A DNA stretch of 64,000 nt from Tenebrio molitor (Eukaryota > Arthropoda > Insecta > Coleoptera > Tenebrionidae), in assembly GCF_963966145.1 (NCBI RefSeq), contig NC_091049.1:17422001-17486000 (forward strand). Reading direction: 5' to 3'. Made by a program: the position numbers and the translations under genes. Positions 35,045 to 47,062 of this stretch are shown here, piece after piece (the stretch's first letter is position 1; every line of letters starts with the position of its first letter). Below the pieces are notes generated by a model. The model saw nothing but the letters and a program-made list of their open reading frames with translations, was not told the DNA's origin and searched no databases.

Positions 35045-37225
35045 TGTAACGGTCCGAATAGGTTCGATAAATTAAGAATTTTAATTTTAAAATAATTTCA
35101 ACGAAATATTTTAAATACCGTTCATTTGCGACGGAAATGCTGGTCAGTTGTAAAATTTATTGAAGCCGTGTCGGCTCCACATTCCTCAAGTGAAATCTGC
35201 CAACCTTTCTTTGAAAATGCAGGTACACGTCCGGTCCGAACACAACACAAAGATAACAGTTTTATGGGAAAAGAAACATTGCAAAATTTACTCGTTCGAC
35301 AATTTGGGGAGTCCAGTTAAAATCAGGAGATAATTGAATTAATGAATTTGATGTTAGCAGGTTTCAAATTGAGAGAACAACAAAATTAATGTTCATTAGG
35401 TTAATTTACCTTTTTTAGCATTCTCAAATTTGTGGCATATTTGTAATTAAAGGGCGAGAATTGCAAATTAAAAACAGAGCGCTTTATCGTAGAAAATAAC
35501 TAGAATCGTTTGCACTTTTAGTTAGAAAAGTAACAAAGCAAAGTAGAAAGGGAGTCGGTAGAAAACACAGAGGACCGGGTAACGGTAAAGCCAGGTAGTC
35601 GTAGAAATCAGACGTGTGAGTGAGAGAGAGAGAGAATGAAATTTACGAAGTAATTATTAATTAGAACGGTTTTGGGGAATCAAACCAATGTAGAACTATT
35701 TTTAGAAGTAGCAGAACAACGGAACTTAGTTGCATTGTTGCTGATTTTTATTATTGTATAGAGTCGGTAATTCAGTGTTCCTGTTAATTCGGTTTGTCCC
35801 ATTTTTAGATTGTGTTTGTTTCTTGATGCTGATTTTTATTATTGTATAGAGTCAGTAATTTAGTGTTCTTTTTCAGGCTTCTAATTCAAGAACAAATTTG
35901 TACATTCGGTCTGGTCCTAACAAAAGTCTAAATTTAAACATTTAAAATAATGGTGGAAAAACGGAAACTGTAATTTCAAAAGTTCTAGAGATTTCGAAAA
36001 GGCGTCGCGATCGGCGTAAAGTAGAACCGAGCTGATTGGTCACTTTGGTCAAGTAGGGGTTGCGAAAGGGGGGTGCGCCAGAAATGATAAAACCGATTGC
36101 GGGACGGGAAACAAGGCTTTTTTGATTCACTCGGGGTTTGATCTCCAAAGTAGCCGGAGGTACGTTCAGTGCTTCCAGCAGCCATTTTGTGACCACGTTC
36201 TTTACATTCACAAGGTAAATTATTTCTCTAATTTTTGTACATTATTTGTAGCCGCGATTTAATTAGCCAAACAGCATTTAGTTCTTTATCGTTCTAAAGT
36301 AAAGATTATATTATTTTCTTTGAGCTTTTGATGACCACGTGACTCTTTAGAATCTTGAATTAAATTCCTTATAGCGAAGTATGTGATCTTCTTGCCTTTA
36401 CCGATTGGGGAAACGTGCTCTTGTCAAGGGGAACCATTATGCAATTATTATAAAACATTTCCATTCATTATTTATGTCTTGGATTCTCGAGTTCGGGAAG
36501 CTACCGCCAGTGTCCGTCGCACTCAATTAGCTGTGGTCCGGCATAAGTGCACAAACCGCCATGTCACCCGTAAACGGGACAGTGACCAAACTAGGCCAGC
36601 TGACACGTGAAGAGAGGTACCCTTTGGCCCTGTTAGAACCTTTTTTCCCTTGTATTTTCGACCACCGGAGTAGACCGGGGTGATCTATGAGATTCCAGGG
36701 CATCGCGTCGGGTTCAATTTAATTGGGGAAACAATTCAAATCTAAATCGGATCACATAGTTCGCATCTCAAACTTGCATAATGCGGTTCGCGCCATAAAC
36801 TCGTATATTTGCCCAGCTTAGTCATTTATTCATGAGTCAGATCTCAATTCGTGGGCCGCGAGTCAAATTTCATTTGGTCAAATTTCCACCAACTTCTGTT
36901 ATTAAATTCATTTATTTATTTCTATAACTTGTTGGGACCAAACAACACCACACTCGATTATTTGTTAAATAAAATTTAAGTGAAGTGTGCTCAATCGTTT
37001 TAATTCTATTTGGAAAAACCTTCCGAAGGTACGGCCTCTCGTTAGAACCTAATTAAACAAAATGAAAAATAAACACAACGTAGGATCCATAAATATTTCT
37101 TTTCTCATTATTTTTGTTTCGTATTTTTCCGCAAAATTTCACCCGAGGGAGTGCGGCAACCAACAATACACCAAATGAGGAAAAAAAAAACATCGAGGAG
37201 AAGTCAAGGAAGTCGAAAGGTTACA
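35045..37225. mobile_element. 2.18 kb solo-LTR-like element, copy 1
   Basis: It begins TGTAACGGTCCGAATAGG and ends GGTTACA, and is flanked by ATAT on both sides (35041-35044 and 37226-37229). The second copy at 59068-61405 is colinear and highly similar, with its own 4-bp duplication GTAG. TG...CA ends and 4-bp duplications fit a Gypsy-type LTR, although 2.2 kb is long and no internal genes are present. Short frames near 35942-36211 are conserved in the other copy but look non-coding. It is inserted in the right arm of the foldback. Confidence 0.72.
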
Positions 37226-37241
37226 ATATTGACTGGACTAT

Positions 37242-37649
37242 AAGGTTTATAGAAAGATAACTATAACAGGTGGCTAAAAAATGATCAGCGGCGGCGAACT
37301 GGCCCAGAGGCGAAACGGCTGCGGCGAAACGTCATAGACCCCTGCTTACAATCGAAGCAAATTTCCAAGAGTGATTGTTAATAACTTCATGAGGGGAGGG
37401 TTAATAGTAAATTGGTACTAAAGTTTCTTACTTCTATTTCATCATGTGATGTAAATATTATAACCCACTTTTAATACACCCTGTATATTTAAACTTCATA
37501 TATGGCACAAAGGCATACATTAAATATTTAATATTGTTTACAAATCTGAAAACAAATTGGGGATTGAGATTTAAAATAAATGGCACAAAAGCTTAATTCA
37601 GTATCAGGTATCACTGTATCACTCCCAAGACCACTAATAATTATCAACC
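37242..37649. other. Intergenic, nothing identified
   Basis: Mixed composition. A short GC-rich segment near 37289-37345 and a MITE-like end (ACACCCTGTATATT near 37477) were noticed; neither could be developed into a feature. Confidence 0.35.
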
Positions 37650-38840
37650 CAGCCCTCACTGGCGTGCATTTAGGTAGCGGCTCTCTATGCGGACAGGACT
37701 GCTATTCTAGACAAGCACTCCAGCGCCGAATTCGTCACGTGGAACAACAACAACGGGCAGTTGACACTTTGGAGAAAGGATCCAGATTCTGGAGAATAGA
37801 TGTGAACGCTGCCAAGAACAGCGTGCTCCTGTTCATCAAGAGATTGACCTCTCAACGAGGGACTGCACAACTAGCAGATGATGTTTGGAAATGCCATCAC
37901 ATGGAAGACCGAAACCAAAATGTACTTGGGAGTCGTCCTGGACCGAGGGCTGACTTTAAAGACACTGTTTTCACCTCGTAAACAACCAGAAAAATAGAAA
38001 ACTGAAAGTAGTTTTCAATGAAACTACAATTAAGCATAATTATTCCCCGACATATCTAGGAGTAACTTTGGATTCATCTTTAACCTTCAAACTACACATC
38101 GAAAAGTTACGACAAAAACTGAAAACGAGAAACAACATTATACATAAACTCGCAGGCACAAGTTGGGGAGCGAATGCACACACTTTACGCTCACAGGACT
38201 AGCTCTAGTGTATTCTACGGCAGAATATTGTTGCCCTGTCTGGAAGAACAGTGCACACGTGAACAAAATAGATTCTCAATAATAACGGGTACTTTAAAAT
38301 TTACTCCAACACCATGGCTACATGTCTTAGCGCACATTATTCCGTATGACATTAGAAGAAATTACGTCACAAAACGAATTTGGGATAAATTTCAAAATTC
38401 ACCGAACATGTACTCCATAACACAAGACATGGCAAATTTACCACCGTTTAGATTAAAATCGTGTAAACCACTTTGGAAAGAAGAATTTCTCATGCAACCA
38501 TTTTCCAAATCTGACTATTGGAAAGCAGCCTGGCAAGAAGTAGATATTTTCAATAAAAATCTAATTGAGGATCCTACAAAACAAATTCCGGGATTTCACC
38601 TACCCAGGAAAATCTGGTGTAAATTAAATCGTTTTAGAACCGGCCATGGCAAATGCAATAACATGCTGTTTCACTGGAACATTAGTGAAAACCCTTCTTC
38701 TGAATGCGGTGCAGAAAAAGAAACCATCCAACACATTGTGGAAGAATGTCCCCTTACTAAATTCCAGCAAGGTTTCTCCAAACTATATCTACTTACTGAA
38801 GACGCCCTAAATTGGCTACACCAAATTAAAAACATATAAT
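37650..38840 (+). pseudogene. Two joined LINE reverse-transcriptase fragments
   Basis: The first part (about 37650-37975) gives FWRIDVNAAKNSVLLFIKR and, in another frame, AITWKTETKMYLGVVLDRG, typical of one type of insect LINE. At about 37976 the sequence switches to a second LINE at an earlier point of the same region (FHLVNNQKNRKLKVVFNE, then SPTYLGVTLDSSLTFKLHIE). It runs to the C-terminus with TPWLHVLAHIIPYDIRRNYV, KIWCKLNRFRTGHGKCNNML and the CCHC-like SECGAEKETIQHIVEECP. A frameshift near 38175 breaks it. The switch looks like a chimeric or abutted insertion. Confidence 0.7.
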
Positions 38841-39014
38841 TTACCATAATTATTTTGTGAATTTCGAATTTTAATTGTATTTTTCTTCATACGAATATAT
38901 AATTATATAAAGACACACATCAATCACATCATAAATCTCGATATCTGCAAATAGGCCTATATGCGAGATAGGCGAATACCCAATCAGTAGTATCCTTACT
39001 GCTCAGTACTTACC

Positions 39015-39301
39015 ACCATCGTTACGAACCCGCCGGGCGCGGTATGCCTCGGGGAACGAACGGGCCGGAAGCCGGGAATGATGGGAAAGCCTGAGTCGCT
39101 CACTAGGGGAACGAACGGACCGTGCAGCTGGGTTCGGCGGGAGTCCGGGTACAGCCACCTGGAGGGAACACAGACTCCGGCGCTGATCCGAAGAATGCGG
39201 TTGGCGCAGTTGGGTCCGCGCTGATTTTCTACTCCGGTACGAAGAAAGAGCGGGATTTTTCCGCCACCGGGAGCCGTTTGTCCTCAGTAACTTCGTTACA
39301 A
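39015..39301 (-). mobile_element. GC-rich LTR-like fragment
   Basis: Read on the minus strand, the block starts TGTAACGAAGTTACTGAGG and ends near GGGTTCGTAAC. It is much more GC-rich than its surroundings, a common look of insect Gypsy LTRs. No clean duplicated target was found. Frames on both strands here are compositional. Confidence 0.4.
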
Positions 39302-40073
39302 TTGTTTTTTGCCATGGGTGGAAGAAACAGAGTAGCTCACGAACTTGATAAACGTTTTGGATGCAGCTTCCTGGATACACGAGAAAGGTGAAACCAAATC
39401 TTATTTCCACATACAGTCGCTAGTAATAAATTTTGGTCGTTAATGTCATTTCAAAATTTGGTTAGATTGTCACAAATTAAAAAAAAATTCCCGGTCTGAT
39501 TATGCCCATGTCAACAAAGTGTAAAAAAAATGAGAAAAAAATGACAATGAATATCATAGAACATAATGATAGGTTAGGATATTTACGACGGTTTTACAAT
39601 GGAGCATTTGCGTCAAAGAATGACATTGAGGACTAAAATTTATTGCTCACTGCAATACATACAATTTGGAAATTTTAATGCTTGACCTTTACCATAAAGA
39701 GAAATAAATAAATAAATAATCGTATACTTTCTGGCTAAGGCCAAGTGCAAGATGTTTTCAGGTCGCGCAGGCGCCTCTAACATGACCTAACGACCACTAC
39801 TAAGTAGTAGCCGGGATCGACTAATAATAATTAATAGTTATGGAAATATCGAGGACAAACGATTTTATGTTTCCATTTTGCGTTTGACAAATTGTGAAAA
39901 AACAGAAATTGTGTGGCAACAGTATAACTTTGGACTCGAGAATACTGTAATGTGACATAAATATATCGGCAATAGTTACATACTCGAAAATTTTTTCTGG
40001 TATGGTATCACAACCAGACTGATTTGTTTGAACACTCGTTACTTGAAATTGAAAATTAACAAATTCCACAGTA
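39302..40073. other. Intergenic, nothing identified
   Basis: Short frames only. An AATAAATAAATAAATAA stretch lies near 39703-39719. No motif was recognised. Confidence 0.35.
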
Positions 40074-40433
40074 CAGGGTGCCCAATTTATCTCTTCCCGC
40101 CTTACGGTTTAGCAATAGGCAACACATAATACATTGCATAGATATCTTGGTGGAATTATTTATTTTTTAAAATAAGAAACATAGTTAGCCAAAGTAAAAC
40201 ATTTAATATGCCACAAAGTGACATAACGCATAACCTAATAGTTTAAATAGAGTTCCTCTATTTCTAAATTTTTGAAGTATTTGATGACTGATGTCATCCA
40301 TGACGGTAATATTCAATGCAACCTTTTGAAAATTTTCAAAAACATTTTTTTTTAAACATAGCAATCTCCGAAAAGTAAATTGTGTTGCCTATTTTGTAGT
40401 TTTAAGGCGGGAACCGATAAAATGGGCACAGTG
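40074..40433. mobile_element. TA-flanked MITE
   Basis: Inverted ends: CAGGGTGCCCAATTTATC at the left, and from the right CACTGTGCCCATTTTATCGG, continuing TCCCGCCTTA and AATAGGCAACAC in both. TA is at 40072-40073 and 40434-40435. The element is 360 bp and has no coding sequence. Confidence 0.83.
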
Positions 40434-41419
40434 TATTGTGATAGTAATATTATTTTACTAAGAGTTGGCGCTACAACTTTCATTGCAATACAAAAAAAGA
40501 AAATTCCCTAACAGTATATTGTAAATTGAGAATCGATGAATTATATATTAAACATTTACTTCCCAAAGGTATGTGAGAGAAACGTCAAAGTAAACATTTC
40601 TCAAAACTCTATGAAAAAAATAACATCCTGAGTTATAGTTAATTGGTTTTGTCTAGTAAAAACGATGTACGCTTTCAAACTTCTCTATGAGGTATTCTAG
40701 AGTTCTTCTAGAAGTAGATGGAGCAAACTGCATCCCGTCAGGTAGCACAACCGTAAAAAATCACATTATAAAGAGGGGTTTCCGACACTGATTTGCGCCA
40801 GAACATAAAAACCGATTCAGTAACGTGCAACAACCTCATTCATATTAATGAAAATTTTACGTCCACTTTTTTGCACAAAAATTAAACAAGTAGATTTTGA
40901 CAATCCACCAACTTTTTCTGAGAAGTCTTAAAGTAAGCGCCCAACATCATATGACACACTTTAGCTAACAAACATCCGTTAGAAATCTGTCTTATTGTCG
41001 TCCTTAAGTCTTGGAGACAGTTTGATGGTAACAATAAATATTATTTAAGTAACAACAGAAGCTTGTTGGATGTCCAGATGTCAAGCAGGACTGATGGGCT
41101 TGGGAGTTTGTTATAAATGATTGTAGTCGAATCAGGCCATGTTATGACAATTTTGCCGCTTTCACGTGAACTGTCAATTTTTGTCGCTGTCACTGGCATT
41201 TTTTAGGTGAAAAGTGCGGTGGAGGATTTTATTTTTTTTTTTAAATTAACGATTGAATCCAAAAATATTGAGTTGTTTTGCACCCATTTAAAAGCCATTT
41301 GATACGATGACAGTTTTGGTATAAAATTTAACACCAAAAATAATATTAAATATTTCGGTGCGTAGCATACAGTTAAATTTGATATTAAAAATGTTAACAA
41401 AAATGTCGAAAACTTCATT
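40434..41419. other. Intergenic, nothing identified
   Basis: AT-rich sequence without a supported gene. A minus-strand frame at 41203-41499 is low-complexity and overlaps the palindrome arm. Confidence 0.35.
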
Positions 41420-41565
41420 TTTTTTAAATGGCAACTACCATTTCTGACATTGTATTTGACATTGTATTTCTTGAATAAAATATTCTTTTTTTTGTTCAAG
41501 GAATTGTTTTATGGGAGTTGAATATTTATTCAAAAATCGCATTGCAATAAACAGTAGATAACAAC

Positions 41566-43884
41566 CACGGTAGAGAATAATATAAGGTAAAACGACGAAG
41601 CGCCAAGCAGTGACTCTCGAGTGGTAGACGATCATGTTAGAAAGAGACGGAGAAGGTAGTGCTGCAGCGGCTCACTAATTTCGGCGTGTAAATTAATATA
41701 AAAACCCAGACAAGGATTAGAGAGTTCTTGACTAGGTTTGCTGGTAGTACCATAACGCTAAACGACTATAAACCAATAAGATGACTTAAAATAGTGATGT
41801 ATCTAGGCAATAAACCTTTTAACGTTTAACGTAAATACAGCAAACGTATTTCAAAAAGACTGTACTAACTAATGGTACCTCGCATATTAATTATTCACTG
41901 TTATTGAATCTCTTATTTCAGTTTTCTTTTGCATCAGTTTTTGGGAGTAAAGGTTAGGGAATAAAATCAAATGAAAATGAGATCATGAAAGTATTAAATA
42001 TTTATTGCGCTTGAAGTCTTTTTTTTATGAATTTTTTTTTGTATTTTTGAAATCAGTTTTGTAATATTATTTTTTGCATAATTATCGCAATGAAAATAGC
42101 ACTTTTCTAAACAAAAAATCGTAATGAAAGTTGCACTTCTTTAAACGAAAAATCGTAATAAAATCATTTTTTTCCATCTCCTTGGAGATGATTGGCAAAG
42201 CATACCTACTTATTTTTTAATTTTTCATAAATCCTTTTAGGCCAAATTTCTCAACTTACAACGATTTGCAAAAAAATAGTGTGTATAACACGTTATGAAA
42301 GTCTCTTCTTTTTCACTCATTTGCTTGATTAAACTGCAAATTCAGTAAAGAAGTATGACTTTCATAACTAGTACAAATAACTATTTATTCTCATCACAAG
42401 AAAATAATAAACAAATTTTGACATAATTTCTTGTTGCATTTGACAGGAAAATTCAAGTGCATACAATATTTTTAGAGAAAATCAACAGAGACAACGTACA
42501 TATTTTTAAATATTTTTAAAAAAAGATTGAAAATTGCTAAAGGTGGGTGATTTAGACCACCTCGGGTTCTGTTGGTAAGAGCGCTAAAATGTATCTCTTT
42601 TATTTGGCATCTTGCGATTCTTGCGACATGTATCACAGTTACTGTTTTTATAACTTTTTTTACAAATGAATTCGGTCAGATAATAGATTATACAATCTAC
42701 GGTGTCTTAATCAAGACTATGAAAAATCATATCATTATCAAATTCTTCATTTTCCTTATTCGTATCAGTTTTACCAATAAGCAAATCTATTTTTCCCGAA
42801 TTTTCTCTCGTTGATTTTTTGATTTGACTTTTCTTCGTATCGGAATCTAATACATACTGAACAGTTACCGAACTGTGGTGGGTTTAATAAATTATAAGTT
42901 GACAACATTCTGTACAACTGTACAAAATTTGTAAACGTCGGATGATCGTTGGCCCCTCCAGTCTGAGGTACAAGTGCCTCTAAAATAAATGTTAAATCGG
43001 AAATACTTTTTGAAAAGTTAAACAAAATATATACCAGTAATGGTTCTAAAAAAGAAATGCGCAATTTCTCTGTGTGTACAATACCCATCAGATAAGCGAT
43101 TTTTTTTTTAGTTATGTATTTAAATAAAGCAAGTAGTTTTCTAGCTAACATTAGTACATTCCTTAGATTACCTCGATAGGATCCTGATTAAACTTATTGC
43201 TTAGTACGTAATGAAATCCACAACTTAATAAACATTGACTTAATTGAATAGTAGATAAAATTGTAACGCGCAAACCTTCTGTGGTACTTTTTGTTAGAAA
43301 CTGATTTTTAGTAATTTGTCCATCTACGACCATTTTTTCCCATTTGCCTAAGTAATTCAATATCTGGAAATATTCTCATTTATTCGACAAAATGCTTCAT
43401 TATACTTAGGAACTTACTATTAACTCTGATAGCTTCTGCAGGGTGACGGCGCCGGCGGTTTAAAGCATCGAATAAATCATTTATTTTTTTGTAAATAATA
43501 TTGTTACATCTCAATGTTTTAAATAATCATCCTTACCCTTATAATATTTTAATCCATCCGCTACTGCATTACTAAATATCTAGACAACCCTTCAGATTTT
43601 TTTATGCACTTTATTGTAACCTTACCTGTGTAGCTAATTTGACTCGTATTTTATGTAAACTAGATGGTTTTAAATGCATACCCGTTATTTTACGGCAAAT
43701 TTGTAAATAGTCAGGCAAAAAATGCAAAAAATAATAGCAGTCCTTCGTATACGTGCATTGGGACTGAGCACTACCTTTTCCATCCTTTATATTGATCTCT
43801 CACTCGCACATGTCTAGCGTTCGAGGGACACAATCTCAGCGCTGGACACGCTTCGTCGTCTTACCTATATTATTCTCTACCGTG
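41566..43884 (-). mobile_element. P-like DNA transposon with 8-bp target duplication
   Basis: About 36-bp inverted ends begin CACGGTAGAGAATAATATA and continue to ACGACGAAGCG with small differences. An exact 8-bp direct repeat, ATAACAAC, flanks the element (41558-41565 and 43885-43892). An 8-bp duplication is the hallmark of P elements, and the internal minus-strand gene relic agrees. At 2319 bp it is internally deleted, since the N-terminal DNA-binding and early catalytic regions of the transposase are absent. Confidence 0.88.
42771..43710 (-). pseudogene. P-element-like transposase C-terminal half
   Basis: Exon-like blocks on the minus strand follow the P transposase order: KITGMHLKPSSLHKIRVKLA (about 43697-43628, with GTAAGG donor); FSNAVADGLKYYK (about 43577-43539); INDLFDALNRRR; LGKWEKMVVDGQITKNQFL; then EGLRVTILSTIQLSQCLLSC and FNQDPIE (43290-43170). 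After a further intron comes GGANDHPTFTNFVQLYRML (about 42950). These match the C-terminal half of P/THAP9-type transposases. The N-terminal THAP domain is missing, and the frames are interrupted, so it cannot be autonomous. Confidence 0.78.
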
Positions 43885-44165
43885 ATAACAACCAAATAAT
43901 AAAAAATAAGCAAATTAACAAAAAAAAAATTAATCCAAAGCTCAATGTGTGAACCATTTTCATTGGGCAGTCAACAATGTTGTTCTTGTTGTTGTTATTG
44001 TTATCTACTACATATTTATTGTAATGCGATTTTTGAATAAATATTCAAATAAAACAATTCCTTGATAAAAAATAGACATACATAATGTTGATAAAAGTGG
44101 CCTTAAAATTTAATTTTATATTTACATCTAGTCCAGAAATGGTAGTTGCTATTTAAAAAAAAACA

Positions 44166-45067
44166 GAATATGTCGTAAAGACGCACGATAGAACTGAAAC
44201 TTTTGTATTACAGGGAAACATTGTAATTATTCATCAATCACTTTTAAATAGTATGTTCACAACAAAATTGTATATTTTAATAAAGAAAATAAATTATAAA
44301 CAACGATAACACTGAACAATATCGAAATGCGTAACTCATTGTTCATTTTTAAGCCTCCAAATTAAAGAGAGGACATTATCGATAAATGCTGTGAGTGTGA
44401 CAAAGACAGAAGTATACACAATTTTAAGGGATGTTTGTATCGTGTCAAACAGATTAACTTACATTTAAGTGAGATGGAAATATTGGCGCAACCGTTGTGC
44501 GAGACACTGCTCCCACTCGACCCGATAGTGTTTATCCCCACCACTTTTCGTCACACAAAAAGGTTGCCGATCAGAATTTCAAGACCCTCCCATAAAAAGT
44601 TTCACTTCAAAAATGAAGTTTTCGACATTCTGAACTCAAAATTTAAGGCAGAATCCAAATATGAGATCAAAATGGGGCATTTCTATTTAAAAAAATAAAG
44701 ATGCGTAGATTTCCGGTCCTTCCGGAAATGTAGCCATTTTGAAAATATTTTATTTGAACTTGGAGCAGTCGATTATAGTCGGCTACTAATTTTCCTATTA
44801 ATACTATTTTGGGAAATCAGAAAGTTTCTAACGAACGGGCTACGTAAAACACCTGTATATGGCTACTCCTGCAGCACAATGAACAATGAAAATTTGGAAG
44901 TGACAAGTGACGCACAGTTGACTGTCTCTCGCTCGCTCTGCTAAACTCGACTCCCGAGATTTCAGCTTGCTGCCAACGATTTTAGCGTGTCGCAAGAAAC
45001 TAATTCACTGCCCGGAGATAAAATGTATTTGGTGCACCTAAAGAAGTTTTCATTTCAAAAAAATATT
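44166..45067. other. Intergenic, nothing identified
   Basis: Contains a short plus-strand frame at 44435-44698 without family signature. A phrase AATGAAGTTTTCGACATT near 44612 repeats in inverted form near 41405. Otherwise AT-rich. Confidence 0.35.
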
Positions 45068-45355
45068 ATTTTTTGTTCGACACTGTCAGAAGTTGAGAAT
45101 TTTCTCCTGTGTGAACGGATTTTGATAAATTTGACAACTTGTCAAAACGAAACGTCAAGCTAATTTTAAAGATTTTTAGCGATTTGGAGCCTTTAAGGGG
45201 CTCGTCGAACAAAAAAACGTTGTATTCAACTCGTTCTTGTGTAATTTGGGCTTTTTTGGCACTCGTGGACCTTTAAAACTCTCGTTTGACTCGAGTTTTA
45301 AACTGGTCCACTCATGCCAAAAAAAGCCAAAATTACATACGAACGCGTTATAGTA
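45068..45355. repeat. Dispersed hairpin repeat (CACTCG-rich), copy 2
   Basis: Colinear with 10797-11090 over its whole length, including TTTTCTCCTGTGTGAACGGA, TTTAAGGGGCTCGTCGAACA and the GGCACTCGTGG palindrome. The loop arms have drifted. Confidence 0.8.
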
Positions 45356-45949
45356 ATTTACGTTATAAGTCCGGTAGTCGTGTCTTGGAATTCAGACGAC
45401 CTGACGAACGCTATTCTGTCTGCAACTTCCGTCCACGTGTCCTTTTGGTGGAGGATTCGTGATGATATGGGAAGACAAATCTTTATGGGGCCATACAGCG
45501 TTGGTACCATACCTGGGGCTCGATTAGCAGTAGCTGTAGTATTGCCGTTATAACTTTTTATCTGCTCCGCCCACATAAATTGACCAATGAGAATCAAAGC
45601 CAGATTCAATCTGTATTATTTTTCATCACATTTGCCACGTAAATAAGTTAAGGTTAGAATTTTGTTGTCAAGTCCACAATTATTGTTTTAGTTTTTAAAA
45701 AACAAATGTTATTAATTAAGATAATTAAATGTCAAAATTTTTTTCTGTGTAAATCAGATCGTCTTAACAACCTATTTGATTGGTAATTAAGAAAATGTAA
45801 TGGGAGGGGTAGATAAAATGTTACGTTGTCCTTAGTATAGATATGTTATCGACATTTTAGAATTGCATCTTACTCGAAATTTCCGCGTAGACACACGGTA
45901 TGTATTGAAGAAACATGTACTCAAGAATAGTTATTTACATAATTAGTGG
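45356..45949. other. Intergenic with an unassigned frame
   Basis: A plus-strand frame runs to 45553 (WNSDDLTNAILSATSVHVSF). The opposite strand is also open, and I could not decide whether either is a real gene remnant. No motif was recognised. Confidence 0.3.
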
Positions 45950-46070
45950 GATAAAAGCAATATTACAGGACTCGAGTGTGAAGATTGCAAATGACGAGGG
46001 CGTTAGCCCGAGTTCATCTGTAACACACGAATTTCCTGTAATATGCTTTAGCCCACGTGTTATGTACAAC
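45950..46070. repeat. Hairpin with CGAGTG-type arms
   Basis: Imperfect palindrome: AAAGCAATATTACAGGACTC at the left pairs with the complement of CCTGTAATATGCTTT at the right. CTCGAGTGTGAAG pairs with the CGTGTG region. The loop includes GAGGGCGTTAGCCCGAG, itself a small stem. Same style as the hairpins at 12.8, 13.65, 20.5 and 51.7 kb. Confidence 0.6.
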
Positions 46071-47012
46071 ATTTTATCTACGGCTGCGAATTATTAATAA
46101 AAAAAAACATTTTTGGCAAAAACGTCAAATTTGACATTTACAAAAATATATTTTGATAATTGTTAAATGTCCGTTTCAATCGTTTTAATTCAAAATCAAA
46201 GCAACAAGATTGAAACAATTTGCTCAATACCAGGAGAACTAGCTAATTCTGTTTGTAAACAACGCGTTGTCTTTAATTTTTCATAATTGAAAGCCGGGTC
46301 GTTTACGTCTTATCGCGGCTCTCGGAAGTGAAGAAGTAACTTCGAAAAATGTACATTGGCGTCAAGTGAGAAAAGTACCAGAACCTGGAACGGAAACGTG
46401 TGTGATCTTGTTTCGAGGACCACCTGGAGTGCAAGAGACGAGCTTCTCTGGAGGTGTCACTGCAGTTTGCGTCGTTTTTCCAGTATGGCGGGAATTACAA
46501 AGTGGTCTCTTGTGCGAGAAACCCAAAAGAGAATGGTAGATGATATCATTAAAAGTGGGAGTGGGTCTTTTTGTGCCAACCCCAGAGATTGAAGACCGAA
46601 ACGAAGTCCATGCCGGCAACTGGACGAACAAAATGCAAGAACTGTGTTATGTATTTACAATAAGTACCTAGCTTTTCTTTTGTATTGTTGTCTTTCAATA
46701 AATTTTGTCTGTTAGCTTCTAAATAAGAATGCGTTACGTAATGAAACCAGTGCGGTAATGAACTACATTACGCAACTCAAATGACTATAAATGAATGTGG
46801 TTATAAAGTATTATCCAAGCAGCCGTAGATAAACATAATTACAAGGTTAATCCTTTATGCATTGTTCGCTTTTTCAGTAATTTTAGTAAATAAATGCGCA
46901 AATTCAAATGTTAAAGTCTTATCTTTAAAAAGTAGGTAATTAAATGCAAAACCCAGTTATGAATACCTACGTCATAATAACAACAAAAGCGTTCGACTAA
47001 AAATGTTTACTA
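46071..47012. other. Intergenic upstream of the ABCC gene
   Basis: The moderately GC-rich block 46300-46630 is open on both strands (for example VPEPGTETCVILFRGPPGVQ on the plus strand). No start, splice pattern or family could be established. A palindromic CATTACGCAAC/GCGTTACGTAATG pair is at 46730-46780. Confidence 0.3.
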
Positions 47013-47018
47013 TCAGTT
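47013..47018 (+). promoter_or_regulatory. Putative initiator of the ABCC gene
   Basis: TCAGTT 50 bp upstream of the ATG fits the arthropod initiator consensus. The surrounding AAATGTTTACTATCAGTTCG is conserved at the same distance upstream of the third ABCC copy (about 62538-62557). This conservation between paralogues supports a promoter role. Confidence 0.45.
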
Positions 47019-47062
47019 CGGAAAGTAAATTTAAACATTATATATTATATTTACGTTTTGAA

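Larger units (their letters stand above)
30645..37241. mobile_element. Giant foldback element with kilobase-scale inverted arms
   Basis: The left end ATAGTCCAGTCAATATAAAC (about 30645) is matched in inverted form by the right end at about 37226-37241 plus the stretch before 35045. The arms continue: 30657-31445 pairs with about 34325-35030, about 32850-32895 with 34090-34130, and 33040-33230 with 33870-34060. Without the 2.18 kb LTR inserted near its right end, the element is about 4.4 kb. It also holds a MITE (32025-32725) and transposase-like relics. Arms and loop contain only broken frames. Confidence 0.72.
41420..44165. repeat. Palindromic repeat split by the P-like element
   Basis: The left arm (about 41420-41565) and right arm (about 43995-44165) are inverted copies. 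Both contain AAATRGCAACTACCATTTCT, CAAGGAATTGTTTTAT, AATATTTATTCAAAAATCGC and GTAGATAAC. The P-like transposon is inserted in the spacer beside the left arm. The outer limits are not sharply defined. Confidence 0.7.

Noticed and set aside
39015..39410. GC-rich block considered as a host exon or structural RNA
   Set aside because: TGTAACG-type end and composition fit an LTR fragment; no rRNA or tRNA motif and no splice-consistent frame.
42572..42814. Hydrophobic plus-strand frame
   Set aside because: Opposite strand of the P-like transposase relic; no supporting evidence.
46356..46631. Open frames on both strands considered as a gene upstream of ABCC
   Set aside because: Neither strand has a recognisable domain, splice junctions or homologue within the window; left as unassigned.
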